Notes under the pieces: generated by a model
The model's database searches: none
Told to the model about the DNA's origin: nothing
The model's input: the letters and a program-made list of their open reading frames with translations, nothing else
Shown here: in pieces, positions 1 through 9,317 of the stretch
Numbering within the stretch: position 1 is the stretch's first letter
Layout of the letters: each line of letters begins with the position of its first letter
Position numbers and translations under genes: made by a program
Source of the DNA: an uncultured Collinsella sp.
GTDB lineage: Bacteria > Actinomycetota > Coriobacteriia > Coriobacteriales > Coriobacteriaceae
Assembly: GCA_900551195.1 (NCBI GenBank)
Contig: URVD01000054.1
Location: 1 to 9,469 of the forward strand
Length of the DNA: 9,469 bases
Direction: 5' to 3'

Positions 1-3
1 GCA

Positions 4-26
4 AACCACCCTTTTTAAGGGTGGTT
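4..26 (+). terminator. Hairpin, probable terminator of an upstream gene
   Basis: A perfect 10-bp stem (AACCACCCTT / AAGGGTGGTT) closes on a TTT loop. The following bases (CTGATTATTGATC) are T-rich but are not a clean U-tract. It probably ends transcription of a gene lying left of the window. The stem is also terminator-like on the other strand, but the window edge hides the tail there. Confidence 0.5.
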
Positions 27-34
27 CTGATTAT

Positions 35-65
35 TGATCCGTTGGGGACGGAGGAAAACGGATCA
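35..65 (+). other. Second hairpin in the ligA upstream region
   Basis: The 9-bp inverted repeat TGATCCGTT / AACGGATCA surrounds a 13-base loop that contains GGAGG. No good start codon follows at a useful distance; the nearest ATG (84) opens a two-codon frame. No T-run follows either. It may be a leader RNA structure, or a chance palindrome behind the terminator at 4-26. The rest of 66-198 shows no convincing promoter; a weak TTTAGA-16 bp-TTTAAT (66-93) is the best seen. Confidence 0.25.
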
Positions 66-164
66 TTTAGAACTGGCAAGGGCATGGTTTAATCGCGCGA
101 TCCACCCCAGTCTGGCGGCTGCCGATTCGGTGCGGTTCGAAAGGGTTATTCAGCGCCATGGTGA

Positions 165-2440
<2,276 letters not shown>

Positions 2441-2441
<1 letters not shown>

Positions 2442-2620
2442 TGGATATCGAGAATCGCAATTGCTCGCAGGCGGAAGGGCGCGCGAGGCATTCCCAAGTG
2501 CAGGCAAAAGAGCGCTTAATGATGCGAATTTGCGTTGCCGAGCGCGAGCGCGCGGCGGGTGCATCTCGCGATGCCTTTGAGGCGTTGACCGAGTTAGAGG
2601 CGAGGCTCGGTCTAGCCTAG
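2441..2620 (+). CDS. Small ORF overlapping the ligA stop (hypothetical)
   Basis: A 59-codon frame whose ATG shares one base with the ligA stop (TAATG), an arrangement typical of translational coupling. GGAGG (2432-2436) inside the ligA end precedes it by only 4 bases. The product is hydrophilic and charged, with no membrane segment. Its C-terminal half (ERERAAGASRDAFEALTELE) would form a helix ending in EARLGLA. That ending loosely resembles small antitoxin-type proteins, but no family is recognised. Third-position G/C is roughly two thirds, lower than in ligA, so the frame could be accidental. Its last bases overlap the regulator remnant on the opposite strand. If real, it would be co-expressed with ligA. 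Confidence 0.35.
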
Positions 2621-2706
2621 AGAGACCGGCACCGTGATCTGCGTCACGTAGGTTGCTGGGTCGTCGCTGATGATGTCGTCGATCAGGGCGATTTTGCGTC
2701 GCCCCG
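2612..2706 (-). pseudogene. C-terminal remnant of a MerR/GyrI-like effector-domain regulator
   Basis: On the minus strand, directly after the MATE stop and in a different frame, about 30 codons read GRRKIALIDDII then SDDPATYVTQITVPVSLG and a TAG stop at 2614-2612. The pattern D-P-x-x-Y-V-T-Q-I-x-V-P-V is the usual last strand of GyrI-like/BmrR-type effector-binding domains, which commonly end MerR- and AraC-family regulators. Upstream the frame runs back only to a TGA inside the end of the MATE gene, with no ATG, GTG or TTG start. This makes it look like the tail left after a deletion rather than a gene. Its strand and place beside an efflux gene with a MerR-type operator fit a lost local regulator. 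The family assignment rests on a short motif and is tentative. Confidence 0.4.
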
Positions 2707-4053
2707 CTACGCTACCAGTTTGTCAAAAGCCCCACGGCGGTTGAGCACGGTAAATGCAATCACGCAGATGACCGCCGACAGAATCGATCCGCACGGCGAG
2801 GCGATGCCCATGGGGAACAGCGTGTCAGAATAGGCATTCGACAGCAGCCAGGCGCCGGGCACGCGAATGAGCGCCACGGCCAGCACGTTGTGCGCAAAGC
2901 CGATGTAGCTCTTGCCGTATGCAGCGAAAAAGCCGCTAAAGCAAATGTGGATGCCGGCAAAAATCGCGTCGAAAATATAACTGTGCATATAGCCAGTACC
3001 GGCGGCGACCACCGCGGGGTCCTTGGCAAAAAAGCCGATAAACGCCGGTGCCACCAGCCACATCAGCACCGTGATCAGGCAGCCGTACACCACCGAGATC
3101 GTCATGGCGTCCTTGAGTACCTGACGCGCGCGGTCGCCCTTGCCCGCGCCGGCGTTTTGCGCCGTGAGTGCGCTGACGGTAGCGCCCATGGAACTCGGCA
3201 CAATGAACAAAAAGCTGATCATCTTTTCGACCAGGCCCACGGCGGCGGCGTCGACTAGACCGCGGTGGTTGGCGATGACGGTGATGAACATAAACGCCAC
3301 CTGGATGCAGCCGTCCTGCACGGCCACGGGCACGCCGATCTTAAGAATGCTGCCGAGCACCTCGGGCTGAGGGCGCAGGTCGCTGCGCTTAACGTGGATG
3401 TTCGTGCGGCGGCTCTTGAGCCACACGAGCGCGAGGGCAACGCTGGCCGTCTGGGCGATTACCGTGCCGAGCGCCGCGCCCACGGGGCCGAGCCCCATGT
3501 GGCCGATAAACAGAAAGTCGAGCGCGATATTGATGATGCATGCCACGCCAATCACGTACATGGGCGAGCGCGAATCGCCTAGGCCGCGAAAGATGGCCGA
3601 GAGGATGTTGTACGCGGCGATAAAGGGAATGCCGATAAAGCAGATACGCAGGTAGGCGGCGGTTCCTTCGACCGCTTCGGCCGGCGTGCCAATGAGCGCC
3701 ACGATCTGCGGACACAGTGCGAGCAGGACAGCGGCCAGCACCACCGAGACACCCATAAAGAGCGTGATGGTGTTGCCGATGGCGGTCTCGGCGCGGTCAA
3801 ACCGACGCGAACCCACGGCGTGGCCGACGATAACCGTCGTTCCCATGGCCAGGCCCACGAGCGTCACGGTAATGATATAGAGCGTCTGCGCGCCGTTGCC
3901 CACGGCGGTGATGCCGGCGGCGCCGCTAAACTGCCCCATCATGTACAGGTCGGCCATGCCGTAGAGCATCTGCAAAAAGTACGAGAGCATATAAGGCAGG
4001 GCAAAGACCGCGATGGTCTTAAGGACATTGCCGCGTGTGAGGTTGTGTTCCAT
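2707..4053 (-). CDS. MATE-family multidrug efflux transporter
   Basis: A cation-coupled antiporter of the MATE family that would export drugs or other organic compounds across the cytoplasmic membrane. The 448-aa product has the usual family length and two homologous halves (about 1-215 and 235-448), with roughly 12 hydrophobic segments. Family features: N-terminal LTRGNVLKTIAVFALPYML, the RGLGDSRSPM motif (156-165) in the first half, and QNAGAGKGDRA (299-309) in the second. ATG 4053 gives the canonical MATE N-terminus, although no clear Shine-Dalgarno precedes it (AAGCCCCGCCC before the start). Transcription should come from the MerR-type promoter at 4094-4124, leaving a leader of about 35 bases. 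The gene converges on ligA and diverges from the ABC operon. Substrate cannot be read from sequence; a DinF/NorM/MepA-like subgroup is not resolved. Confidence 0.93.
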   Translation of the reverse strand: MEHNLTRGNVLKTIAVFALPYMLSYFLQMLYGMADLYMMGQFSGAAGITAVGNGAQTLYIITVTLVGLAMGTTVIVGHAVGSRRFDRAETAIGNTITLFMGVSVVLAAVLLALCPQIVALIGTPAEAVEGTAAYLRICFIGIPFIAAYNILSAIFRGLGDSRSPMYVIGVACIINIALDFLFIGHMGLGPVGAALGTVIAQTASVALALVWLKSRRTNIHVKRSDLRPQPEVLGSILKIGVPVAVQDGCIQVAFMFITVIANHRGLVDAAAVGLVEKMISFLFIVPSSMGATVSALTAQNAGAGKGDRARQVLKDAMTISVVYGCLITVLMWLVAPAFIGFFAKDPAVVAAGTGYMHSYIFDAIFAGIHICFSGFFAAYGKSYIGFAHNVLAVALIRVPGAWLLSNAYSDTLFPMGIASPCGSILSAVICVIAFTVLNRRGAFDKLVA

Positions 4054-4093
4054 GGGCGGGGCTTTCTGGCTTGGTCTGTTTACGTACCAGTGT

Positions 4094-4124
4094 AGTGAAA
4101 ACCCTACAACGATTGTAGAGTCAA
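4094..4124 (-). promoter_or_regulatory. MerR-type promoter/operator of the MATE gene
   Basis: Read on the minus strand: -35 TTGACT (4124-4119), a 19-bp spacer, then a weak -10 TTCACT (4099-4094). Lying between them and overlapping the -35 is a dyad with arms ACTCTACAA and TTGTAGGGT around TCG (4121-4101); 8 of 9 positions are complementary. A dyad inside an over-long 19-bp spacer is the hallmark of promoters activated by MerR-family proteins, which untwist the DNA to realign the two elements. No complete MerR gene is in the window. Confidence 0.65.
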
Positions 4125-4224
4125 GGTTTGTGTTGGCGGCAGGGCGAAAAAGTCACGCTCGCGTTCATTTCCAATTGAATACAGAGTTGCACCTTGTGAG
4201 CATGGCGTCTGTACTAGCCTTGCA

Positions 4225-4236
4225 GAAATCGATTTC
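4225..4236. promoter_or_regulatory. 12-bp perfect palindrome upstream of the ABC promoter
   Basis: GAAATCGATTTC is a perfect palindrome ending 7 bases before the -35 of the ABC operon promoter. It could be a binding site for a dimeric regulator. A palindrome this short can arise by chance, so the call is weak. The stretch 4125-4224 before it shows nothing recognisable. Confidence 0.25.
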
Positions 4237-4243
4237 GGAGCAC

Positions 4244-4271
4244 TTGACACCGCCGCACGGCGCGCCATAAT
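4244..4271 (+). promoter_or_regulatory. Sigma-70-type promoter of the ABC exporter operon
   Basis: A perfect -35 TTGACA (4244-4249) is followed after 16 bases by CATAAT (4266-4271); TAATAC at 18 bases is an alternative -10. The spacer is very GC-rich. Transcription would start near 4278, about 35 bases before the GTG start codon at 4313. Confidence 0.7.
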
Positions 4272-4312
4272 ACGTGGGTTTGCGAACAACGTTTGATGGG
4301 GGATGAACCTGC

Positions 4313-6133
4313 GTGCGCAATCTCAAGATTTTGTTTTCCTATCTGGGGGCATACCGCCGCGATGCCATGCTCGGCGTGCTCTTTGTGACGGCCGAGACGG
4401 CGCTCGAGCTGTTTATCCCGGTCATCATGGCAAATATCATCGACGTGGGCGTGCCCGCGGGCGACATCAACTACATGCTGTTGCAGGGCACGTATATGTT
4501 GGTATGCGCCGCATGTTCGCTGGTACTTGGCTTGGGCTATGCACGCACGTCTGCTCGCGTCGCCTCGGGGCTGGGCGCTAACTTGCGCGAGGCGGAGTAC
4601 CGCAAGATCCAGACGCTCGCTTTTGGCAATCTGGATAACTACGACGCCAGCTCGCTCGTCACCCGCATGACTACCGATATCACCGTCATCCAAAATGCCA
4701 TCGGCAATGGCTTTCGCCCCATGGTGCGCGGTCCCGTGACGCTCATCGTCGGCTTGGTCTATGCGCTGGTGCTGTCGCGTCCGCTCGCCACCGTTTTCGC
4801 GATCATCCTGCCGGTGCTGGCGATCGTGCTGGGCGTTATCACCTATCGCGTCAGTCCGCTCTACCGCCAGCTGCAGACCTCGATGGACCATCTCAACGGT
4901 GTGGTGCAGGAGGACCTCACCGCCGTGCGCGCCGTCAAGGCGTACGTGCGTGCCGAGCACGAGGAGGCCAAGTTCGATGCCGTCAATACCGAGCTTGCGC
5001 ACACGGCGACGAAGACCTTTGGCAACGCCGTGTTCAACCTGCCGGTGTTTCAGCTGTCGATGTACGTGGCGGCGCTTTCCATTCTGTGGATCGACGGGCG
5101 CATGATTCTTGCCGGCGAGCTCGGCGTGGGCTCGCTCACGGGCTTTATGAGCTATGTGCTGCTGATCATGAACTCGCTCATGATGATTTCCAACGTGTTT
5201 TTGCTGCTCACGCGCGCACTTGCCAGCGTGGAACGCATCTCGCGGGTGCTCGACGAGCGTTCGCTTATCCAGGCGCCCGACGCTGCCGCTGCCGTGCACG
5301 AGGTGGCCGACGGAAGCATCGAGTTTCGCGACGTTTCCTTTAAATACCGCGCGGATGCAGCCGAGGATGTGCTCGAGCATATTGACCTTTGCATTGAAGC
5401 AGGCTCCACGGTGGGCGTGCTCGGCGGCACGGGCTCGGGCAAGAGTTCGCTTGTGCAGCTGATTGCGCGCTTGTACGACGCCACCGAGGGCACCGTGCTT
5501 GTGGGCGGACACGACGTGCGCGACTACGACTTGGCTACCTTGCGCGACGCCATGGGTATCGTGCTGCAAAAGAACGTGCTGTTTACGGGTACCGTGCGCG
5601 AGAACCTGCAGTGGGGCGCGCCCGATGCCACCGACGAGGAGCTCCTGCGTGCCTGCCGGGCGGCATGCGTGGACGAGTTCCTGGATCGCATCGGCGGGCT
5701 GGACGGCGAGTTGGGCCAAGGCGGCGCCGGTGTTTCGGGCGGCCAGAAGCAACGCCTGTGCATTGCGCGCACGCTGCTCAAGCATCCGCGCGTGCTCATT
5801 TTTGATGACTCAACCAGCGCGGTCGATATGGCGACCGACGCTAAGATTCGCGAGCACATCGCTCGGATTCCCAATACGACCGTGCTCATCATCGCCCAGC
5901 GCATCGCGAGCGTCATGGATGCCGATCGCATTGTGGTGTTGGACGACGGTCGTGTCCATGGCGTGGGCACGCATGAGGAACTGCTGGCGGGCGACAACAT
6001 CTACCAGGAGATTTATGCCTCGCAGATGGAGTTTGCGGGGGATGCGGACGTCGCAGACGGCGCAAATGCCCCGTCTTCGTCTGGCCCCAGCGGATCAATT
6101 CAAGCCACGGAAGGAGGCGAGCAACATGCCTAA
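4313..6133 (+). CDS. ABC exporter half-transporter, subunit with degenerate ATPase site
   Basis: A membrane domain fused to an ATPase domain (type IV exporter fold, 606 aa); it pairs with the next gene product to export drugs, lipids or peptides. The membrane domain covers about 1-300, starting with LFSYLGAYRRDAMLGVLF. The ATPase domain (about 335-575) shows Walker A GGTGSGKSS (371-379, K377), Q-loop Q419, signature VSGGQ (474-478) and Walker B VLIFDD. At the catalytic position there is D499 in place of Glu, and at the switch position Q529 (IAQR) in place of His. Both changes are typical of the non-catalytic subunit of heterodimeric exporters such as TM287/288, BmrCD and LmrCD. GTG 4313 is chosen because GGGGGA (4298-4303) precedes it and the protein then begins as the family does. 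The Ser/Gly-rich tail after about 575 carries the ribosome binding site of the next gene. Substrate is unknown. Confidence 0.93.
   Translation: MRNLKILFSYLGAYRRDAMLGVLFVTAETALELFIPVIMANIIDVGVPAGDINYMLLQGTYMLVCAACSLVLGLGYARTSARVASGLGANLREAEYRKIQTLAFGNLDNYDASSLVTRMTTDITVIQNAIGNGFRPMVRGPVTLIVGLVYALVLSRPLATVFAIILPVLAIVLGVITYRVSPLYRQLQTSMDHLNGVVQEDLTAVRAVKAYVRAEHEEAKFDAVNTELAHTATKTFGNAVFNLPVFQLSMYVAALSILWIDGRMILAGELGVGSLTGFMSYVLLIMNSLMMISNVFLLLTRALASVERISRVLDERSLIQAPDAAAAVHEVADGSIEFRDVSFKYRADAAEDVLEHIDLCIEAGSTVGVLGGTGSGKSSLVQLIARLYDATEGTVLVGGHDVRDYDLATLRDAMGIVLQKNVLFTGTVRENLQWGAPDATDEELLRACRAACVDEFLDRIGGLDGELGQGGAGVSGGQKQRLCIARTLLKHPRVLIFDDSTSAVDMATDAKIREHIARIPNTTVLIIAQRIASVMDADRIVVLDDGRVHGVGTHEELLAGDNIYQEIYASQMEFAGDADVADGANAPSSSGPSGSIQATEGGEQHA
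6111..6117 (+). promoter_or_regulatory. Ribosome binding site of the second ABC gene
   Basis: AAGGAGG lies inside the end of the first ABC gene, 8 bases before ATG 6126. It fixes the start of the second gene well inside a much longer open frame that begins at 5463. Confidence 0.8.
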
Positions 6134-8024
6134 GACATCCGCTCAGGCCCGTCCCACCAATCTGACGCAGACGCTTCGCCGCTTGCTCTCCTACATGGGT
6201 CACGCCAAGTTCTCGTTGCTCGCGGTGGGCGTGCTCGCCTCCGTCGCCGCCATCGCGAGCCTCGCCGGCACCTACATGGTGCGCCCTATCGTTAACGGTT
6301 TGGCAACGGGCGGCGAGGAATTGCTCACCAGGCAGGTTATCTTTACCGCTGCCATCTACGCCGCGGGCGTGCTCTCGGCTCTGGGCTACTCACAGATTAT
6401 GGTGCGCGCGGCCCAGCGCGTGGTCTCCGATATTCGTCGCGACCTGTTCGCGCACATCCAGACGCTGCCGCTCAGTTATTTTGACAGCACGCGCTCGGGC
6501 GACATCATGAGCTTCTTTACCAACGACGTCGACACCGTCTCCGAGGCGCTCAACAACAGCTTTGCCAACGTGATTCAGGCCGCCATTCAGGTTGTGGGCA
6601 CCACGGCCATGCTCATCATCCTTAACTGGCAACTCACGATTATTACGCTCGTGTGCGACGCGGCCATTGTGCTGTATGCGCGCTACTCGGGCATGCGTTC
6701 CAAGCGCTTTTTTGCCGCCCAACAGGCGTCGCTGGGCGATTTGGACGGATATATCGAAGAGATGGTCTCGGGCCAAAAGGTCATCAAGGTCTTTAACCGC
6801 GAGGTAGCGAATGTCGCCGGCTTCACCTGCCGCAACGACGAACTTCGTCGCACCGGCACCGCCGCGGTGAGCTATGCCAACTCCATGGTGCCCATGACCG
6901 TCGTGATTGGCTACGTCAACTATGCCATCGTCGCCGTGGCGGGCGGCATGCTCTGCATCAAGGGGCTCGCCGACGTGGGCGCGCTCGCGAGCTACCTGGT
7001 CTTTGTGCGCCAGGCGGCCATGCCCATCAACCAGTTTACGCAGCTGGGCAACTTTTTGCTCAACGCGCTGGCCGGTGCCGAGCGCCTGTTTGCCGCCATG
7101 GACCTTAAGCCCGAGGTGGACGAGGGCTGCGTGGAGCTGGTGCAGACGGGCGACGCCGCGTGGGCGTGGAAGATTCCCGAGGGCCAGGGCGTGGGCACAT
7201 ATGGGCACCTGCACGACGTGGCCGCTGTTGATGAGTCGGGCCGTGCGGTGGCCGCCGACGGTACCGAGCTTACGTGCGGCCTAGTTCCGCTTGCCGGTGA
7301 CGTGCGCTTCCACGCCGTGGACTTTTCCTACGTGCCGGGCACCCGCGTGCTCACGGACCTCAACCTGTTTGCCAAGCCGGGGCAAAAGATCGCGTTTGTG
7401 GGCTCGACGGGTGCCGGAAAGACGACCATCACCAACCTCATCAACCGCTTCTACGAGGTCGATGCCGGCGAGATCACGTACGACGGCATCGACGTCAAGC
7501 ACATTGCCAAGGCCAGCCTGCGCGGGTCGCTCGGCATTGTGCTGCAGGACACGCACCTGTTTAGCGGCACCATTGCGCAGAACATCCGCTTTGGCAAGCT
7601 CGACGCGACCGACGAGGAGGTGCGCGCCGCTGCCGAGGCGGCCTGCGCGGATTCGTTTATCCGCCGCCTGCCTAGAGGCTACGATACGCCGGTCACGGCC
7701 GATGGCACCAACCTGTCGCAGGGTCAGCGCCAGCTGCTCGCCATCGCGCGCGTGGCCGTTGCCGACCCGCCGGTGCTCATCCTGGACGAGGCCACTTCGA
7801 GCATCGACACGCGCACCGAAAAGCTCATCGAGCGCGGTATGGACCGCATCATGCGCGGACGCACCACGTTTATGATCGCGCACCGCCTGTCCACCGTCCG
7901 CGACGCCGACGCCATCATGGTCCTCGAACACGGCCGCATCATCGAGCGCGGCACGCACGAAGAGCTGCTCGCCCAGCACGGCGAGTACTGGCAGCTGGCG
8001 CATGGCTTAAAAGAGTTGGATTAA
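6126..8024 (+). CDS. ABC exporter half-transporter, catalytic subunit
   Basis: The partner of the preceding protein (632 aa). The membrane domain covers about 1-325 (LLSYMGHAKFSLLAVGVLA at the first segment; QTLPLSYFDSTRSGDIMS is the conserved first-loop motif). The ATPase domain (about 392-625) has Walker A GSTGAGKTT (426-434, K432), Q-loop Q474, Walker B VLILDE with catalytic E555, and switch H586 (IAHR). Its signature is LSQGQ (530-534) rather than LSGGQ. Thus the canonical site should combine this Walker A/B with the partner's VSGGQ, and the degenerate site the reverse. The linker between domains (about 329-391) is some 35-40 residues longer than usual and is polar and Gly-rich. The start overlaps the previous gene by 8 bp, so the two subunits are translated together. 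The gene is followed by the palindromic hairpin at 8074-8138. Confidence 0.94.
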   Translation: MPKTSAQARPTNLTQTLRRLLSYMGHAKFSLLAVGVLASVAAIASLAGTYMVRPIVNGLATGGEELLTRQVIFTAAIYAAGVLSALGYSQIMVRAAQRVVSDIRRDLFAHIQTLPLSYFDSTRSGDIMSFFTNDVDTVSEALNNSFANVIQAAIQVVGTTAMLIILNWQLTIITLVCDAAIVLYARYSGMRSKRFFAAQQASLGDLDGYIEEMVSGQKVIKVFNREVANVAGFTCRNDELRRTGTAAVSYANSMVPMTVVIGYVNYAIVAVAGGMLCIKGLADVGALASYLVFVRQAAMPINQFTQLGNFLLNALAGAERLFAAMDLKPEVDEGCVELVQTGDAAWAWKIPEGQGVGTYGHLHDVAAVDESGRAVAADGTELTCGLVPLAGDVRFHAVDFSYVPGTRVLTDLNLFAKPGQKIAFVGSTGAGKTTITNLINRFYEVDAGEITYDGIDVKHIAKASLRGSLGIVLQDTHLFSGTIAQNIRFGKLDATDEEVRAAAEAACADSFIRRLPRGYDTPVTADGTNLSQGQRQLLAIARVAVADPPVLILDEATSSIDTRTEKLIERGMDRIMRGRTTFMIAHRLSTVRDADAIMVLEHGRIIERGTHEELLAQHGEYWQLAHGLKELD

Positions 8025-8073
8025 CCCGTTCGAGCACGATGCTTCGACCCCTTCGTGCCCCTCACCTCGCCTC

Positions 8074-8138
8074 AAACCATCACAACATTCGACGTTTTTT
8101 GCCAAAATCGGGAAAAGCATCGAATGTTGTGATGGTTT
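8074..8138. repeat. Long palindromic repeat, copy 1
   Basis: A perfect 19-bp inverted repeat: left arm AAACCATCACAACATTCGA (8074-8092), right arm its exact complement (8120-8138). The 27 bases between the arms pair further (TTTT with AAAA, one C-G) around an AAAA-containing tip. Bases 8076-8136 recur at 9318-9378 in the same orientation with two differences, at 8100 (T against C) and 8112 (G against A). It lies 49 bases after the ABC operon. It has the look of a REP-type intergenic palindrome; I do not recognise a named family. Confidence 0.9.
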
Positions 8139-8140
8139 TT
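8074..8140 (+). terminator. Probable terminator of the ABC operon (formed by repeat copy 1)
   Basis: The 19-bp stem of repeat copy 1 ends in GGTTTTT (8134-8140), so the transcript would have a very stable hairpin running into a short U-tract just after the ABC operon stop. The stem is much longer than in ordinary intrinsic terminators, so termination may be a side effect of the repeat. Confidence 0.5.
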
Positions 8141-8239
8141 CTACCACTCGATCGGGTGGAATCGCTTTCTTGTGCACGAAGGTGTGCGGACCCGTGGGCA
8201 GGGGAATAAGGTTGGTTATCCGACTCCATTGGAGGGCTC

Positions 8240-9277
8240 ATGGACCTGCCGATCGTCCTGTCCCATAAGACTGCCTGGCTGTACCACAACGTGGCGCGTC
8301 CGTCCGAGCCGCTCTCGCGAGCAAGCAGCCTATACGATGAGGACTCGCTTGCTAACGAGGCGGAGCCGACTGCGGGCCTGCCCAAATTGGGACTCGATGC
8401 CAAGGGTCTGAGGGCTTCAACGGCAGCTGGGATCGTTACCGACTATCTGGTTTCGCTTGGTATTCCACGAGAAGAGCTCGATCATATCGACACGCTCGTC
8501 AACTTCGATTTTGAGCGTTCGACGCCGGCTGGATTTAGGTGCCACGTGTTTGGGGCGCCGATACCTCCAGGCCATCTTATCGAGGTGGCAGAGGGCCTTC
8601 TAGTGGTTGATGAGGCCATGTGCTTTGTCCAAGCGGGTTCGTGGATGAGCGAGCCCGAGCAGCTGGAATATGGCTACGAAATCTGCGCCCGATACCATTT
8701 GAATCATCTGTCGACAGGCGATTATATCGAGATGGGGCAGAGGTATACCGTTGCCGACTTGATTGCTTATTGCAACGAGAACCGATCTCGTCAGGGGGCT
8801 ATACGCGCGGCCGCCGTGCTCAAGCGCGTGCACGATGGCGCGCGGTCGCCCATGGAGACGGCCACCGCAATCATGGTCGTAGCAAAACGTTCCCAGGGAG
8901 GGCTGGGATACGCCAAGATCGAGCTCAACCATCGGGTCGATGTTCCCAACGAGTTCAAGTATCTCGCAAAGGCCGGGTATTTCGAGATTGACGTATATGC
9001 GCCTGCGAGCGGTACGGGGATTGAATACAACGGCTCGGACCATCTTGATAAACAGCGCAGCGCGTCGGACGCGGAGCGTATGACCGTGCTGAGCGCGCTG
9101 GGCTTTAGGATGATCGTCCTCACCGGGACTCAGTTTGCCCACCAGCTGCAATTGCACCGGGCGATGAACGCCATCGCGCTTGCCATGGGCCTCAAGTGCG
9201 ACCGAAGCGAAGCGTTCCAGAAACGTCAGAACGACCTGCGAGAATTCGTGATTCGGCACTGGGACGGCGGCCTCTAG
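8240..9277 (+). CDS. AbiEi-like / DUF559 nuclease-fold protein
   Basis: A 345-aa protein with no signal peptide or membrane segments. The C-terminal part (about 200-300) follows the DUF559/Vsr-like PD-(D/E)XK pattern: SPME (E206), FEIDVYAP (D251), GIEYNGSDH (E262, N264, H268), then SDAERMTVLSALGFRMIVLT. The usual lysine after the E-x pair is Asn here, so cleavage activity is uncertain. The N-terminal part (about 1-200), starting IVLSHKTAWLYHN and including a conserved-looking core near 100-155 (CHVFGAPIPPGH, EYGYEICARY), resembles the AbiEi-type antitoxin/regulator region often joined to DUF559 in actinobacteria; this is inference. ATG 8240 has GGAGG (8231-8235) 4 bases upstream. More A/T-ending codons than in the ABC genes suggest a different origin. 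No AbiEii-type toxin partner is in the window. The gene is bracketed by two copies of the palindromic repeat. Its biological role is unknown. Confidence 0.7.
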   Translation: MDLPIVLSHKTAWLYHNVARPSEPLSRASSLYDEDSLANEAEPTAGLPKLGLDAKGLRASTAAGIVTDYLVSLGIPREELDHIDTLVNFDFERSTPAGFRCHVFGAPIPPGHLIEVAEGLLVVDEAMCFVQAGSWMSEPEQLEYGYEICARYHLNHLSTGDYIEMGQRYTVADLIAYCNENRSRQGAIRAAAVLKRVHDGARSPMETATAIMVVAKRSQGGLGYAKIELNHRVDVPNEFKYLAKAGYFEIDVYAPASGTGIEYNGSDHLDKQRSASDAERMTVLSALGFRMIVLTGTQFAHQLQLHRAMNAIALAMGLKCDRSEAFQKRQNDLREFVIRHWDGGL

Positions 9278-9317
9278 GGGCGTTTTGGTCCTTCTACGGG
9301 GTGCTGTGGGCAGGCAG

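Noticed and set aside
2587..2628. Two mutually exclusive hairpins (GACCGAG/CTCGGTC and CGGTCT/AGACCG) between ligA and the MATE gene
   Set aside because: They share the same central bases like an attenuator, but stems are only 6-7 bp, loops are long, and no T-run follows on either strand. Chance is a sufficient explanation.
4214..5785. A 523-codon open frame on the minus strand opposite the first ABC gene
   Set aside because: Same shadow effect. The plus strand carries unmistakable ABC motifs and the minus translation has none.
5463..6125. Upstream extension of the second ABC gene by 221 codons
   Set aside because: It overlaps the ATPase domain of the first ABC gene out of frame and reads as Arg/Ser/Cys-rich nonsense. 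The real start at 6126 has AAGGAGG 8 bases before it.
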